This document shows positions 34,575 through 42,636 of a stretch of DNA of 64,000 nucleotides, piece after piece. The notes below the pieces were generated by a model. That model did not search any database and was not told the origin of the DNA. It worked only from the letters and a program-made list of their open reading frames with translations. Numbering within the stretch: position 1 is the stretch's first letter; each line of letters opens with the position of its first letter. The translations under genes and the position numbers were made by a program. Source of the DNA: Intestinimonas massiliensis (ex Afouda et al. 2020) (GTDB lineage: Bacteria; Bacillota; Clostridia; Oscillospirales; Oscillospiraceae); contig NZ_LR131147.1 of the NCBI RefSeq assembly GCF_900626285.1, positions 1,074,610 to 1,138,609 on the forward strand, read 5' to 3'.

Positions 34575-35147
34575 GTGAAGGATTGGGACGCGCTGTACCA
34601 GGCGTGCATGAACTGCCGGAACTGCGACCTGGCCGACACCCGGCACAATGTGGTCTTCGGCGAGGGGGCCCGGGACGCGGAGGTCATGTTCGTCGGCGAA
34701 GGCCCCGGTGAGCAGGAGGACCTGACCGGCCGGCCCTTCGTGGGCCGGGCGGGGCAGCTGCTGGACGATATGCTGACTATGATCGACCTGAAACGGGAAA
34801 ACGTATTTATCGGCAATATGGTCAAGTGCCGGCCCCCGGGAAACCGGGACCCGCTGAACATCGAGCAGGAGGCCTGCATCGGCTATCTGCGCAACCAGGT
34901 GGCTTTGATCCGCCCCAAGATCATCATCTGCCTGGGCCGGATCGCCGCCATGAAGCTGATGCGGGAGGACTTCAAGATCACCCGGGAGCACGGCCAGTGG
35001 ATGGAGAAGGCCGGGGTGTGGATGATGGCCATGTACCACCCCTCCGCCCTGCTGCGGGACCCCCACAAGCGGCCGGAGGCTTTTGTGGATCTGAAGGCCC
35101 TTCAGCACAAGATCCGGGAGATCTGCGTGCGCACTTATTCGGACTGA
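34575..35147 (+). CDS. Uracil-DNA glycosylase, family 4 (Fe-S)
   Basis: 190 residues. Removes uracil from DNA. The catalytic motif FVGEGPGEQEDLTGRPFVGRAG and the C-terminal YHPSALLRDP are typical of family 4, and Cys residues at about 14, 17, 84 and 100 would hold the 4Fe-4S cluster. The start is GTG, 9 bases after GGAGGTG. Its original terminator is split by the mobile element that follows. Confidence 0.92.
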   Translation: MKDWDALYQACMNCRNCDLADTRHNVVFGEGARDAEVMFVGEGPGEQEDLTGRPFVGRAGQLLDDMLTMIDLKRENVFIGNMVKCRPPGNRDPLNIEQEACIGYLRNQVALIRPKIIICLGRIAAMKLMREDFKITREHGQWMEKAGVWMMAMYHPSALLRDPHKRPEAFVDLKALQHKIREICVRTYSD

Positions 35148-35153
35148 ACAAAA

Positions 35154-35190
35154 ACGGACCGCCCCAAGGGTTAAGCCCCATAGGTACACA
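35154..35190 (+). other. Left element-chromosome junction (attL)
   Basis: ACGGACCGCCC (35154-35164) and CAAGGG are the left half of a terminator hairpin whose right half GGGCGGTCCGT is at 60725-60735. Element sequence begins at 35168-35170. CCCATAGGTACA (35177-35188) recurs inverted at 60701-60712. Confidence 0.85.
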
Positions 35191-35212
35191 ATGTGAACCT
35201 ATGGGGCTTAAC
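35170..35212. repeat. Inverted repeat at the left element end
   Basis: Perfect 16-bp arms (35170-35185 and 35197-35212) around an 11-nt loop, right at the junction. There is no T-run. A second imperfect hairpin (35229-35260, 13 of 14 pairs) follows. Both may be recombinase or replication signals. Confidence 0.75.
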
Positions 35213-35431
35213 GCCGTGTATGGGAGAAATTAGGGCTTGTGGAGCACCACAGGCCCTAATTCTATTGGGCAGGGAAACCATCAGCTTTCGCAAAGCGGTA
35301 AGTTTTCTGCCCGCGGACTGCGGTGTATGGTCTGCAAAAATTGATTATAACGCATTTGCTGGAGAAAAATATTTCGGTGGCTTTTCAAACTGACCTGTGG
35401 TATGTTGTCTTGCTGCAAGGAGGTAGGACAC

Positions 35432-35722
35432 ATGAACGACACTCTGAATCAACTCTACAACAGATTTTACACGCCTCTGCCCATGGCCGAGTGTGAGCAG
35501 GAAATTGAAGATTGCCATCGGCAACTCATTGAGCGATTGGAAAAGGCGGAGAGAAAATTGGTGCTACAGATCATAGATGCCCAGAATCTCATCACTGAGG
35601 AACGCTCCCTGGACAGTTTTCTCTGTGGGTTTAAACTGGCGTGGGAACTGGCATACGAACTGAATCACTTTGAAATGGACAGGCATCGCTTTCCGTCGGA
35701 AGGAACGGAAAAGGATGCCTGA
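35432..35722 (+). CDS. DUF6809-like small protein (intact copy)
   Basis: 96 residues, soluble, largely helical, with the conserved core LQIIDAQNLITEERSLDSFLCGFKLAWELAYELN. It follows AAGGAGG. Proteins of this kind are frequent in clostridial mobile elements; function unknown. A broken second copy with nearly the same sequence lies at 51283-51531 in the same orientation. Confidence 0.7.
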   Translation: MNDTLNQLYNRFYTPLPMAECEQEIEDCHRQLIERLEKAERKLVLQIIDAQNLITEERSLDSFLCGFKLAWELAYELNHFEMDRHRFPSEGTEKDA

Positions 35723-36096
35723 TTTTTATGAAAATTGGAGTTTGCTGCTGTTGAAAGTGTTGCAACTCTCTTGCCTCTGGTGACTGGTTTGTTTTTCCTG
35801 TTGCATCAACCGAGGTGCCTGCCCAATTGGTAAGCCTTCTGTGGGTAAGATGAGTGATTCGTCGTGGAAGTGGTTTCGCAGCCATATGCGGCTGCTGCTG
35901 GAGCAGCCGCACACGGAGAGGTATCGACTGAGAATGCTGGAGGGTAAACTATTCAGCATCGTTTTGAAGTCAACGGTATTGAATACAATTTTGACAATCT
36001 CGGTGGTATTAACCTGTTGGTTAACACTAAACAACTAATCAGGACTTCCGCTGATGGCGTGCCGTGACTACAATAGTTCCGAAAGAAGGTGCCGCC
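35723..36096. other. Gene-free, decayed stretch
   Basis: No intact gene. Short readable pieces in two plus-strand frames near 35900-36040 (for example FEVNGIEYNFDNLGGINL) suggest remnants of an unidentified coding sequence. AT-richer than the backbone. Confidence 0.5.
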
Positions 36097-36612
36097 ATGT
36101 TTTCCAATCAACAGCTTCTCACATTTTTCCTGATTCTTACTATGGAACTGAGCCTTGCTTCCTGCGGAGCGGAGGGTACAACACAGCCCACCCCGGAAAT
36201 GCCCGAACTCCGGCACAGGTGCAGGAAACACCGGAGCCTGCACCTGTGCCATCCTCGGAACCAGAGCTGGAGGTCACGGAGGGAACAGAGACCTATCGAG
36301 GCATCCAAATGGGTAATGTACTCCATGCCCGGAGGAGGACATTCATTATCACATCTATGTCCCGGACGGCTATAACGGCAGCAAAGCGTATGCTCTGTTC
36401 CTCACACTTCCCGGTTATGAGGGCCTGTACTTCCAGGGCATGGGGCGAAGCCTATATAGCGAGAACTTTGCTTTTGAGGCACTGAATTATAACGACCACA
36501 TGATTGTAGCTGTTCCACAGCTCAGCGGACTGGGGGGAGACTTCAACTGAGCAGACGATCGCCCTGACGGAGTATCTACTGGGTCATTACAACATCGACC
36601 AGGAGCGGGTGT
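36097..36612 (+). pseudogene. Broken secreted esterase/hydrolase lipoprotein gene
   Basis: It begins with an intact lipoprotein signal (LTMELSLASCGAEG) but the reading shifts frame at least three times: near 36230, near 36330 and near 36537. Joined pieces read like a secreted alpha/beta hydrolase (IHYHIYVPDGYNGSKAYAL, LPGYEGLYFQG, QTIALTEYLLGHYNIDQERV). It stops abruptly at about 36612, before the nucleophile region, where another truncated gene begins. Confidence 0.7.
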
Positions 36613-37002
36613 AGGGTCATCTGAAAACTCCCGCTGCAAAGCGGCCTTGCCAAGTTTGTCGTTTTGTTCATGGTATGCCATGATAAAAACAACGCGGGCA
36701 TCCAATACATATTCATGCTCAGCGCACCAGGTGCAATAATATTTGGCAGCCCGGTGACCGTGACCTATATCCAATCCGTCGTTTATACGGCGAGAGTCTT
36801 GAAAGCAGGCAGCCATAGCAAGGGCATCTGCGTCTTGTCCTGACAGATTTTCCCGTTGTGCGAAAAGCAGGCAGAAGAGCAGTACCCGGGCACAGTGTTC
36901 TTTTGTGTGCTGCTGACTATGTTGGAGGGAAAACCCCACCTGCTCTGTCAAAAAACGGGACCATATTTTGTAACGCTCTCGAACCAACGCCGGTATGTTC
37001 AT
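36613..37002 (-). pseudogene. HD-like protein gene, 3'-truncated
   Basis: About 130 residues remain of an HD-superfamily-like protein (HCARVLLFCLL, FQDSRRINDG, GHGHRAAKYY). The usual HD pair reads QD, so metal binding is doubtful even before truncation. The frame runs on into antisense of the broken esterase to 36487, so the native C-terminus is lost. The ATG overlaps the sirtuin stop (ATGA): it was the third gene of the sirtuin operon. Confidence 0.65.
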
Positions 37003-37835
37003 CTTTCACACACCTCCCGGAGGGAGGAGAGAATGTCGCTCAGTGCTCCGTCCAGACCAAAGGCCTTGTGTTTGATGTTGTCTGCAATGTAGATCTCGCC
37101 CATATTGATGGTAACATAGGTGGCGTTGGGCTCCTGATCCACCAAACGCATCAGCGGAGCTTTGATGAGCTGATTGCGCCATCCGATTCCCAACTCCAAC
37201 ACGACCAGCTTTTTTTCGTGATATTGGTTCAGAAAACTCTGGAATCTCTGCGTGGCGCCGTGGTCCGGAACCATATTTGGCCCTGCTGCCATATGAACCT
37301 CCATGGGGCCGTTGCAGCGGGGACAACGGGGCACCAAATCAGAGGGGATTCTGCCGTCCTGTTCCGCAGACACCATCCGCTCTGTCAACTCCAAAGTTGG
37401 ATATAGGGTATCATGGCAGGGACGGGCGCACTGCATAGTCAGCCAGGTTCCCTCGATTTCATAAATCTTCTCCGACTCAAATCCGCTGCGTTCAAAGTGA
37501 CATTCTCCGTTGGAGGTAAGGACAAAATAGTCCCTGCTGCCCACAATGGCTTTCAGGTCCTGCATGACCTGTGTGGGCTGATACTGTCCGCAGTAGTGGT
37601 GGATGAGCCTGCTCCAGAAGGCCCACTTTACTTCTTCTGAGGGCCAGCGGGCTCCCATCCCATGCAGCAGGCACCGAAGGCCGTACTTGTCCTTAAAGTC
37701 GCCGAACAAATCCTCAAATGCCTGGTTATCTGCAAAGAGGTGCAGTCCCTCGGTGATGGACAGGCCATTGCTGGCTCCCATCAAGATGGCATCCGCTTTT
37801 TGGATTTTCTCTGCGACTGGTCTTAGATCATACAT
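36999..37835 (-). CDS. SirTM-like Sir2-family protein, copy 1
   Basis: 278 residues. NAD-binding start ADAILMGASNGLSITEG, then VLTSNGECHFERSGF (the TQN-like motif) and a Zn-ribbon CARPC...CPRC. At the catalytic His position it has Glu (YEIEGTW instead of LHG). Loss of this His is known in class M sirtuins, which ADP-ribosylate proteins rather than deacetylate. The ATG at 37835 overlaps the end of copy 2 by 13 bp. Confidence 0.82.
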   Translation of the reverse strand: MYDLRPVAEKIQKADAILMGASNGLSITEGLHLFADNQAFEDLFGDFKDKYGLRCLLHGMGARWPSEEVKWAFWSRLIHHYCGQYQPTQVMQDLKAIVGSRDYFVLTSNGECHFERSGFESEKIYEIEGTWLTMQCARPCHDTLYPTLELTERMVSAEQDGRIPSDLVPRCPRCNGPMEVHMAAGPNMVPDHGATQRFQSFLNQYHEKKLVVLELGIGWRNQLIKAPLMRLVDQEPNATYVTINMGEIYIADNIKHKAFGLDGALSDILSSLREVCER

Positions 37836-38743
37836 ACCGAATCTCCCTTTCCGGACATGTGTGCTGCCGCATCCTGTAAGACTGCGGCAATATCCTCTTT
37901 GATGGCCCAACCCTTTTGCGATAATTCTTGGGGCAGAAGCGCGTCTTTTGGGTTGACCGTGATGTAATACGCCTGGGGGAGAGAATAAGTCAGGCTCCAA
38001 AAGGGTTCCTGGATGAACATGGGGGTCATGCGCCCCACCCCCAATTCCAGGAAGAGAATTTTTTTGTCCTGATTGGCGATCAGGAACTCATTGATCTTTC
38101 TGTATTCTTCCTTGTACTTCTTACCCTCCAAAAAGGTATAACCCCGCACCCAAGGCTCCATTTCCGCACCGCATTTGGGACACCGGGGGATCAATTCTGT
38201 TGGGATACAGAGATTTTCGTCAATTGCGTCGTTCATTTCATAAACCATCTCTTTGTTCCAGTAGATCTCGTCGTGGCAGCGGCGGCTGCACTGGTAATAG
38301 CGGGAGTCCCCTTGGATGGCGCTCAGCTTGTCTTCCGGTACCACGCGGGTAAACTGAAAGTCCTGGTTGGTGGTCATAATGTGGTAATTCCTGCCCTGGA
38401 GCAGCGTCATCAGGTCATAGTAGGGCTGGCCTGTAGGACATTCATACTCCATGTAACCCATTCGGGCCAGGAACGCCCAGTGTGCCTCCGGGGACGGATA
38501 ACGGTAGTAAAAGCCATTGAATGCGCCAATAAATCCATATTTTCGGTGAAAATCTCCCAAGTATTGCTCAAATATCGCATCGTTTTGATAAAAGAAGTTG
38601 AAGCCGCAGGAAGCGGACATACCCGCCGCAGCGCCCACCAAAATTGCGTCGGCCTCAGCAATTTTTTCCAGCAAGACCTGAACATTTTGGCGGTGGACGG
38701 CGGAATCTATGGATGTGTTACGGTTCAGCAGCATAGTTGACAT
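37823..38743 (-). CDS. SirTM-like Sir2-family protein, copy 2
   Basis: 306 residues, a diverged paralog of copy 1. Motifs: ADAILVGAAAGMSASCG (NAD site), MTTNQDFQFTRV, a Zn-ribbon CSRRC...CPKC, and Gln at the catalytic His position (SAIQGDS), as in known SirTM proteins. GGAGGTACC sets the ATG. It is first in a three-gene operon divergent from an Rrf2 regulator. No macrodomain, GcvH-like or lipoate ligase gene, the usual SirTM partners, is adjacent. Confidence 0.85.
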   Translation of the reverse strand: MSTMLLNRNTSIDSAVHRQNVQVLLEKIAEADAILVGAAAGMSASCGFNFFYQNDAIFEQYLGDFHRKYGFIGAFNGFYYRYPSPEAHWAFLARMGYMEYECPTGQPYYDLMTLLQGRNYHIMTTNQDFQFTRVVPEDKLSAIQGDSRYYQCSRRCHDEIYWNKEMVYEMNDAIDENLCIPTELIPRCPKCGAEMEPWVRGYTFLEGKKYKEEYRKINEFLIANQDKKILFLELGVGRMTPMFIQEPFWSLTYSLPQAYYITVNPKDALLPQELSQKGWAIKEDIAAVLQDAAAHMSGKGDSVCMI

Positions 38744-38761
38744 GGTACCTCCGACCTGTTA

Positions 38762-38810
38762 TTATAATAATTACATGTCGCAAGCATATCATGTTATTTT
38801 ATAAATTACA
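38762..38810. promoter_or_regulatory. Divergent control region, sirtuin operon / rrf2
   Basis: A 100-bp AT-rich gap contains an imperfect inverted repeat: AATAATTACATGTCGC on one side and AATAACATGATATGC inverted on the other, with TATAAT-like boxes for both directions. A plausible Rrf2 operator; exact hexamers are unclear. Confidence 0.4.
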
Positions 38811-38843
38811 AGTAGGCAACGAAAAATTTTTTGAGGTGAGAGC

Positions 38844-39302
38844 ATGAAATACTCTACCAAGTTGAGCGACGCACTTCATATATTAGCCTTTCTCAATATG
38901 GGAGCCGGACAGCGGATCACAAGTGCCAGAATCGCAGAAAGTGTAAAAACGAACCCGGCCTATATCCGGCAGCTGATGGTTGCATTGAAGAGTGCCGGTA
39001 TTATCACCAGCTCACAAGGACAGGCCAAGGCGGAGTTGACCAGGCAACCGGGCGAGATCACCGTGTTGGATGTCTACCGGGCGATTGAGGGGAATAAGCC
39101 CCTGCTCCACTGGGATATTGATACCAATCCGGAATGTGGTGTGGGGATCTATGTGCAGCTGAGCATTGCGGACTTTTACCAGGAGATCCAGAGGGCTGCC
39201 GAACAAAAAATGCAGGCCATTAGCCTGCAGGACATCATAGACCGGTACGATAAGAAACTGAATGAACTGGAACAAAAGTCGGAGCGAGAACTTACCCCAT
39301 GA
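38844..39302 (+). CDS. Rrf2-family transcriptional regulator
   Basis: 152 residues with the N-terminal winged helix typical of Rrf2 (SDALHILAFLN, ARIAESVKTNPAYIRQLMVALKSAGII). Only one clear Cys lies in the sensor region (NPECGVG), so an Fe-S cluster of the IscR type is doubtful. GAGGTGAGAGC precedes the ATG. It starts an operon with the patatin and acetyltransferase genes and faces the sirtuins. Confidence 0.88.
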   Translation: MKYSTKLSDALHILAFLNMGAGQRITSARIAESVKTNPAYIRQLMVALKSAGIITSSQGQAKAELTRQPGEITVLDVYRAIEGNKPLLHWDIDTNPECGVGIYVQLSIADFYQEIQRAAEQKMQAISLQDIIDRYDKKLNELEQKSERELTP

Positions 39303-39306
39303 GGAG

Positions 39307-40182
39307 ATGTTGACAACGAACACGCAGAAAAAGATCGGATTGGTGGTGGAAGGCGGCGGGATGAAGTGTGCCTATAATGCCGGAATTCTGGATGCCTTTC
39401 TGGACGAAGGGATTACATTTGATTATTGCATCGGCGTATCCGGTGGATCAGGCAATCTGGCTTCCTATCTGGCGGGGCAAAGAGGCCGGAATCTTCGCTT
39501 TTTTACGGAGCACATTCATTCACCCAAATACTTCGGGCTGAGAAGTCTGCTGAAAACCGGAGATCTGTTTGGATTGAAGTACATCTATGGTGAATTGACC
39601 CGCAGAGAAGGGGAAGATCCTCTGGATTTTCCCGCTCTGATGAAAAATCCGGCGGAGTACGAGATTGTGGTCACAAACGCGTTGACAGGATTGCCGGAGT
39701 ACTATGGGCGGGAAATGATGGCGCAGGACGATTACCGCCTGATCATGGCCTCCAGTGCCATCCCGGTTGCTTGTCATCCGGTGAAACTCAACGGGGTGCC
39801 CTACTTTGACGGAGGCCTTACCGATGCCATCCCGGTTCGCCGCGCCCTGGAGCAGGGTTGTGATAAGCTGGTGGTCATTCTCTCCAAGAACCGGGACTAT
39901 GTACGAAAGCCTCAGGGTATGCGCACGCTGTATCGGCGGGCCTGCCGCAGTTATCCCAACATTGTGGATGCCATTGATCGCCGTCATGTGGTGTACAACG
40001 ACAACCTGAAAGATGTGTTTTATCTGGAGAGGGAGGGGACTGCCTTTGTCTTTGCTGCCAGTGAGCCCATCCATGTGGGGACTTACTCCATGAAAGAGGA
40101 TGCGGAACGAAACCTGTATGATTTGGGGCTGCGAGATTTTGCCGCATGGAAAAACGATTTATTGGAATTTCTGAGTATTTGA
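39307..40182 (+). CDS. Patatin-like phospholipase
   Basis: 291 residues with the complete Ser-Asp dyad set: oxyanion loop VVEGGGMKCAYNAG, nucleophile elbow GVSGG (GxSxG, Ser about residue 46) and FDGGLTDAIP (Asp). It resembles the YjjU/RssA type of bacterial patatins, with no signal peptide, so it is cytosolic or membrane-peripheral. It starts 4 bp after the rrf2 stop; the ATG is very close to GAGGAG, so TTG at 39310 is an alternative. Confidence 0.88.
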   Translation: MLTTNTQKKIGLVVEGGGMKCAYNAGILDAFLDEGITFDYCIGVSGGSGNLASYLAGQRGRNLRFFTEHIHSPKYFGLRSLLKTGDLFGLKYIYGELTRREGEDPLDFPALMKNPAEYEIVVTNALTGLPEYYGREMMAQDDYRLIMASSAIPVACHPVKLNGVPYFDGGLTDAIPVRRALEQGCDKLVVILSKNRDYVRKPQGMRTLYRRACRSYPNIVDAIDRRHVVYNDNLKDVFYLEREGTAFVFAASEPIHVGTYSMKEDAERNLYDLGLRDFAAWKNDLLEFLSI

Positions 40183-40213
40183 CCATAAATGAGCATTAGC
40201 AGAAGAAAGGTAT

Positions 40214-40819
40214 GTGAAACAAACGATGGAACCAATGGAACTTTTGACAAGCAGTACGCCGTACAGCGTCTATAACTTTCATCTTCCTCAGAGTCTGAAG
40301 AAAAATGCCGAGCAGCTGTGCTGGGAGTATAACCAGCTGCCGCCCGGGCAGGAGGAGCGGCGCAGAGAGATTTTGGAAAAGCTGTTTGGTACATGTAATC
40401 CGAAAACCTTTGTGATGCCTGGCTTTCGCTGCGATTATGGATTCAATATCCATACGCACGGACTGGCGTTTATCAATTATAACTGTGTGATTCTGGATAC
40501 TTCCCCGGTGCATATCGGTGCTAACGCCTTTATTGCCCCCGGCGTATGTATCAGTTGTGTGGGCCACGCCATGTATGCCCAACAACGGGCAGAGGCGATT
40601 ACCACGTCAGCTCCCATTACCCTGGAGGACGACGTGTGGATCGGTGCCAATGCTGTGATATGCGGAGGGGTCATCATCGGGAAGGGCTCTATTATTGGCG
40701 CTGGGAGTGTGGTGACCCGGGACATTCCTGCGGGCGTTGTTGCTGCGGGAACACCCTGCCGGCCCTTAAGACCTGTTACGGAGGCAGACAAGATCGACTT
40801 GCATACCGTTTCCTTTTAA
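40214..40819 (+). CDS. Maltose/galactoside O-acetyltransferase-like enzyme
   Basis: 201 residues, left-handed beta-helix of hexapeptide repeats (IGANAFIAPGVCI, LEDDVWIGANAVICGGVIIGKGSIIGAGSVVTRDIP) with the catalytic His in CVGHAMYA. Transfers acetyl from acetyl-CoA to a sugar. The start is uncertain: GTG at 40214 or ATG at 40226. Last gene of the rrf2 operon, followed by a two-way terminator. Confidence 0.9.
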   Translation: MKQTMEPMELLTSSTPYSVYNFHLPQSLKKNAEQLCWEYNQLPPGQEERRREILEKLFGTCNPKTFVMPGFRCDYGFNIHTHGLAFINYNCVILDTSPVHIGANAFIAPGVCISCVGHAMYAQQRAEAITTSAPITLEDDVWIGANAVICGGVIIGKGSIIGAGSVVTRDIPAGVVAAGTPCRPLRPVTEADKIDLHTVSF

Positions 40820-40822
40820 AAA

Positions 40823-40863
40823 ACGCCGGAATGATTTGAACGATTGTCAAACCATTCCGGCGT
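40823..40863. terminator. Bidirectional terminator
   Basis: An 11-bp perfect stem (ACGCCGGAATG arms) extended by TTTGA/TCAAA, with T-rich tails both ways, between the convergent acetyltransferase and HxlR genes. Confidence 0.8.
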
Positions 40864-40901
40864 CTCTTGTTGTTTTGGAGAACTCTTGGAAAGCCTCTTG
40901 C

Positions 40902-41267
40902 TCAAGGGATATATTTCATGCCCCACTGGGAGATGGCGTAGAAGATGGGCAGCAGATCCGTGCCCTTTTCCGTCAGGGAATACTCCACTCGGGGCGGGAT
41001 CTCATTATATTGCTCCCGGTGTACCAGACCATCCCCCTCCAGCTCCTTCAATGCGTTGGTGAGCATGGTGTTGGTGATCGGTTTGAGCATCTTCTTCAGT
41101 TCGCCAAACCGCATGGGAGACTGGATGCACAGCTCATAGATGATCTGGAGTTTCCATTTTCCCTGGAGCATCTGGACCACTGGTGTGACCGGGCAGTTTC
41201 CGTTTTCAGTCAGGATAACGCTGCCCACTCGTTTTTGAAATTCCTCATAGGTCATGGATTGATTCAT
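40902..41267 (-). CDS. HxlR-family transcriptional regulator
   Basis: 121 residues with the HxlR winged helix: CPVTPVVQMLQGKWKLQIIYEL, MRFGELKKMLKPITNTMLTNALKELE and PRVEYSLTEKG. GGAGAGGG precedes the ATG at 41267. It is divergent from a flavin reductase, a common pairing in which HxlR senses redox or quinone stress. Confidence 0.9.
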   Translation of the reverse strand: MNQSMTYEEFQKRVGSVILTENGNCPVTPVVQMLQGKWKLQIIYELCIQSPMRFGELKKMLKPITNTMLTNALKELEGDGLVHREQYNEIPPRVEYSLTEKGTDLLPIFYAISQWGMKYIP

Positions 41268-41302
41268 AACGCAGCCCTCTCCGTCGGTATGGTTTTTCGT
41301 AC

Positions 41303-41352
41303 CAAGTACAAATAATCTGCGTACTTGCACCGTTATTTCTTCTAAGTATAAT
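41303..41352 (+). promoter_or_regulatory. HxlR operator and flavin reductase promoter
   Basis: A perfect inverted repeat CAAGTAC (41303-41309) / GTACTTG (41321-41327), 11 bp apart, the GTAC type expected for HxlR proteins. Its right arm overlaps the -35 (TTGCAC, 41325-41330) of a promoter with a 16-bp spacer and TATAAT (41347-41352). Confidence 0.7.
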
Positions 41353-41415
41353 AATTATATCGGCATCAAAATGGGATGTCAATGATAGAACTAATTGAAA
41401 GTGAGGCGCTGATTT

Positions 41416-41919
41416 ATGAAAGAACTGAACATTATGGAGGCCACTGTCTATACCTCCCCCAATCCCCTGACCCTGATCTGTTCCCAGAATGAGGACGGCA
41501 CCACGAACCTGGCCCCCATCTGCTTCGTGTCCTACCTGTCCTTCAACCCGCCCATGGTCGGCTTTGCCGCCGGCAAGCAGTCCCATACCGGCAAGCGGGT
41601 GCGGGAAACCGGCAAGGTGATCGTGACCGTTCCGGGGGAGAGCCTGGCCAAGGCCGTGGTGGCCTGCGGCAGTTCCACCGGTGCCACCTGCCATAAGGTA
41701 GAGGAAAACCACATTGAGATGACCTCGGTAGAGGGCAGCGACATTCAGATTCCCGCGGATACCCGCCTTGCTATGGTAGCTACTTTGCAGCAGGCTGTAG
41801 AGGTGGGCGACCATATCCTGCATATCTGCCAGGTGGATAAGTTCCTGGGTGATGAGAGCAAACAGGGCCTCTATGCCTGGAATGGCTTTGGAAAAGTAGC
41901 CCCTGCGGTAGAAGGCTAA
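41416..41919 (+). CDS. Flavin reductase family protein
   Basis: 167 residues, FMN-binding split-barrel. It matches the flavoredoxin-like group (APICFVSYLSFNPPMVGFAAG, SHTGKRVRETGK). Likely reduces FMN or uses bound FMN in redox stress. Transcribed away from hxlR; the radical-SAM pair follows 27 bp downstream. Confidence 0.85.
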   Translation: MKELNIMEATVYTSPNPLTLICSQNEDGTTNLAPICFVSYLSFNPPMVGFAAGKQSHTGKRVRETGKVIVTVPGESLAKAVVACGSSTGATCHKVEENHIEMTSVEGSDIQIPADTRLAMVATLQQAVEVGDHILHICQVDKFLGDESKQGLYAWNGFGKVAPAVEG

Positions 41920-41946
41920 GAAAGAAAAGAACTGGGGGAGATTCCA

Positions 41947-42636
41947 ATGGCGGTGTGCATCAAATCCCAGATTCAAAACATGAATCTGGTCATTGGCTGT
42001 ACCATCGGCTGCAGCTACTGTTATGCCAGAAATAATGTACGACGGTTCCATATGATTGATGACTTTGAGAAGCCGGAGTACTTCCCCGGAAAATTGCGGC
42101 TTATGGAGAAAGCTCGACCCCAGATTTTTCTACTCACTGGAATGAGTGACTTTTCCGGCTGGAGAGCAGAGTGGCGGGATGAGGTATTTGCCAAAATGGA
42201 GCGCAATCCCCAACACCAGTATCTGTTCCTGACCAAGCGGCCGGAGGAGATCGATTTCTCTACCCATCTGGATAACGCCTGGTTCGGCGTGACCGTTACC
42301 TCTTGCAGGGAAAAGAACCGGATTCCGGCACTGCGGGAGCATATCCGCGGCGGACATTATCACGCCACCTTTGAGCCCATGTTTGACGACATCGGGCCAG
42401 TGGATCTCACAGGGATCGAGTGGGTGGTCATCGGAACCGAGACTGGACGCCGAAAAGGAAAATCCATATCTAAGCCGGAGTGGGTGTGGAACCTGACAGA
42501 CCAAGCCCATGCTCTGGGCATCCCGGTCTTTATGAAGGAAGACCTGCTTCCCATTATGGGAGAGGAGCAGATGATACAGGAATTACCCACCGCATTTCAT
42601 AAGGTACTGGAGGAACAAGCCAAATGGCAGAAATGA
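41947..42636 (+). CDS. Radical SAM protein (mobile pair protein A type)
   Basis: 229 residues. The Fe-S/SAM motif is CTIGCSYCYARN (CxxxCxxC near residue 18). The rest fits DUF5131/phage-Gp37-like radical SAM proteins (DFSGWRAEW, FLTKRPEEID, WFGVTVTS). Proteins of this type come as adjacent pairs on mobile elements; here it overlaps the next radical SAM gene by 13 bp. Substrate unknown. Confidence 0.82.
   Translation: MAVCIKSQIQNMNLVIGCTIGCSYCYARNNVRRFHMIDDFEKPEYFPGKLRLMEKARPQIFLLTGMSDFSGWRAEWRDEVFAKMERNPQHQYLFLTKRPEEIDFSTHLDNAWFGVTVTSCREKNRIPALREHIRGGHYHATFEPMFDDIGPVDLTGIEWVVIGTETGRRKGKSISKPEWVWNLTDQAHALGIPVFMKEDLLPIMGEEQMIQELPTAFHKVLEEQAKWQK

Noticed and set aside
36999..38743. Antiphage SIR2 NADase such as ThsA or DSR
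   Set aside because: The proteins are short, single-domain and keep the sirtuin Zn-ribbon; they fit SirTM-like ADP-ribosyl transferases better.
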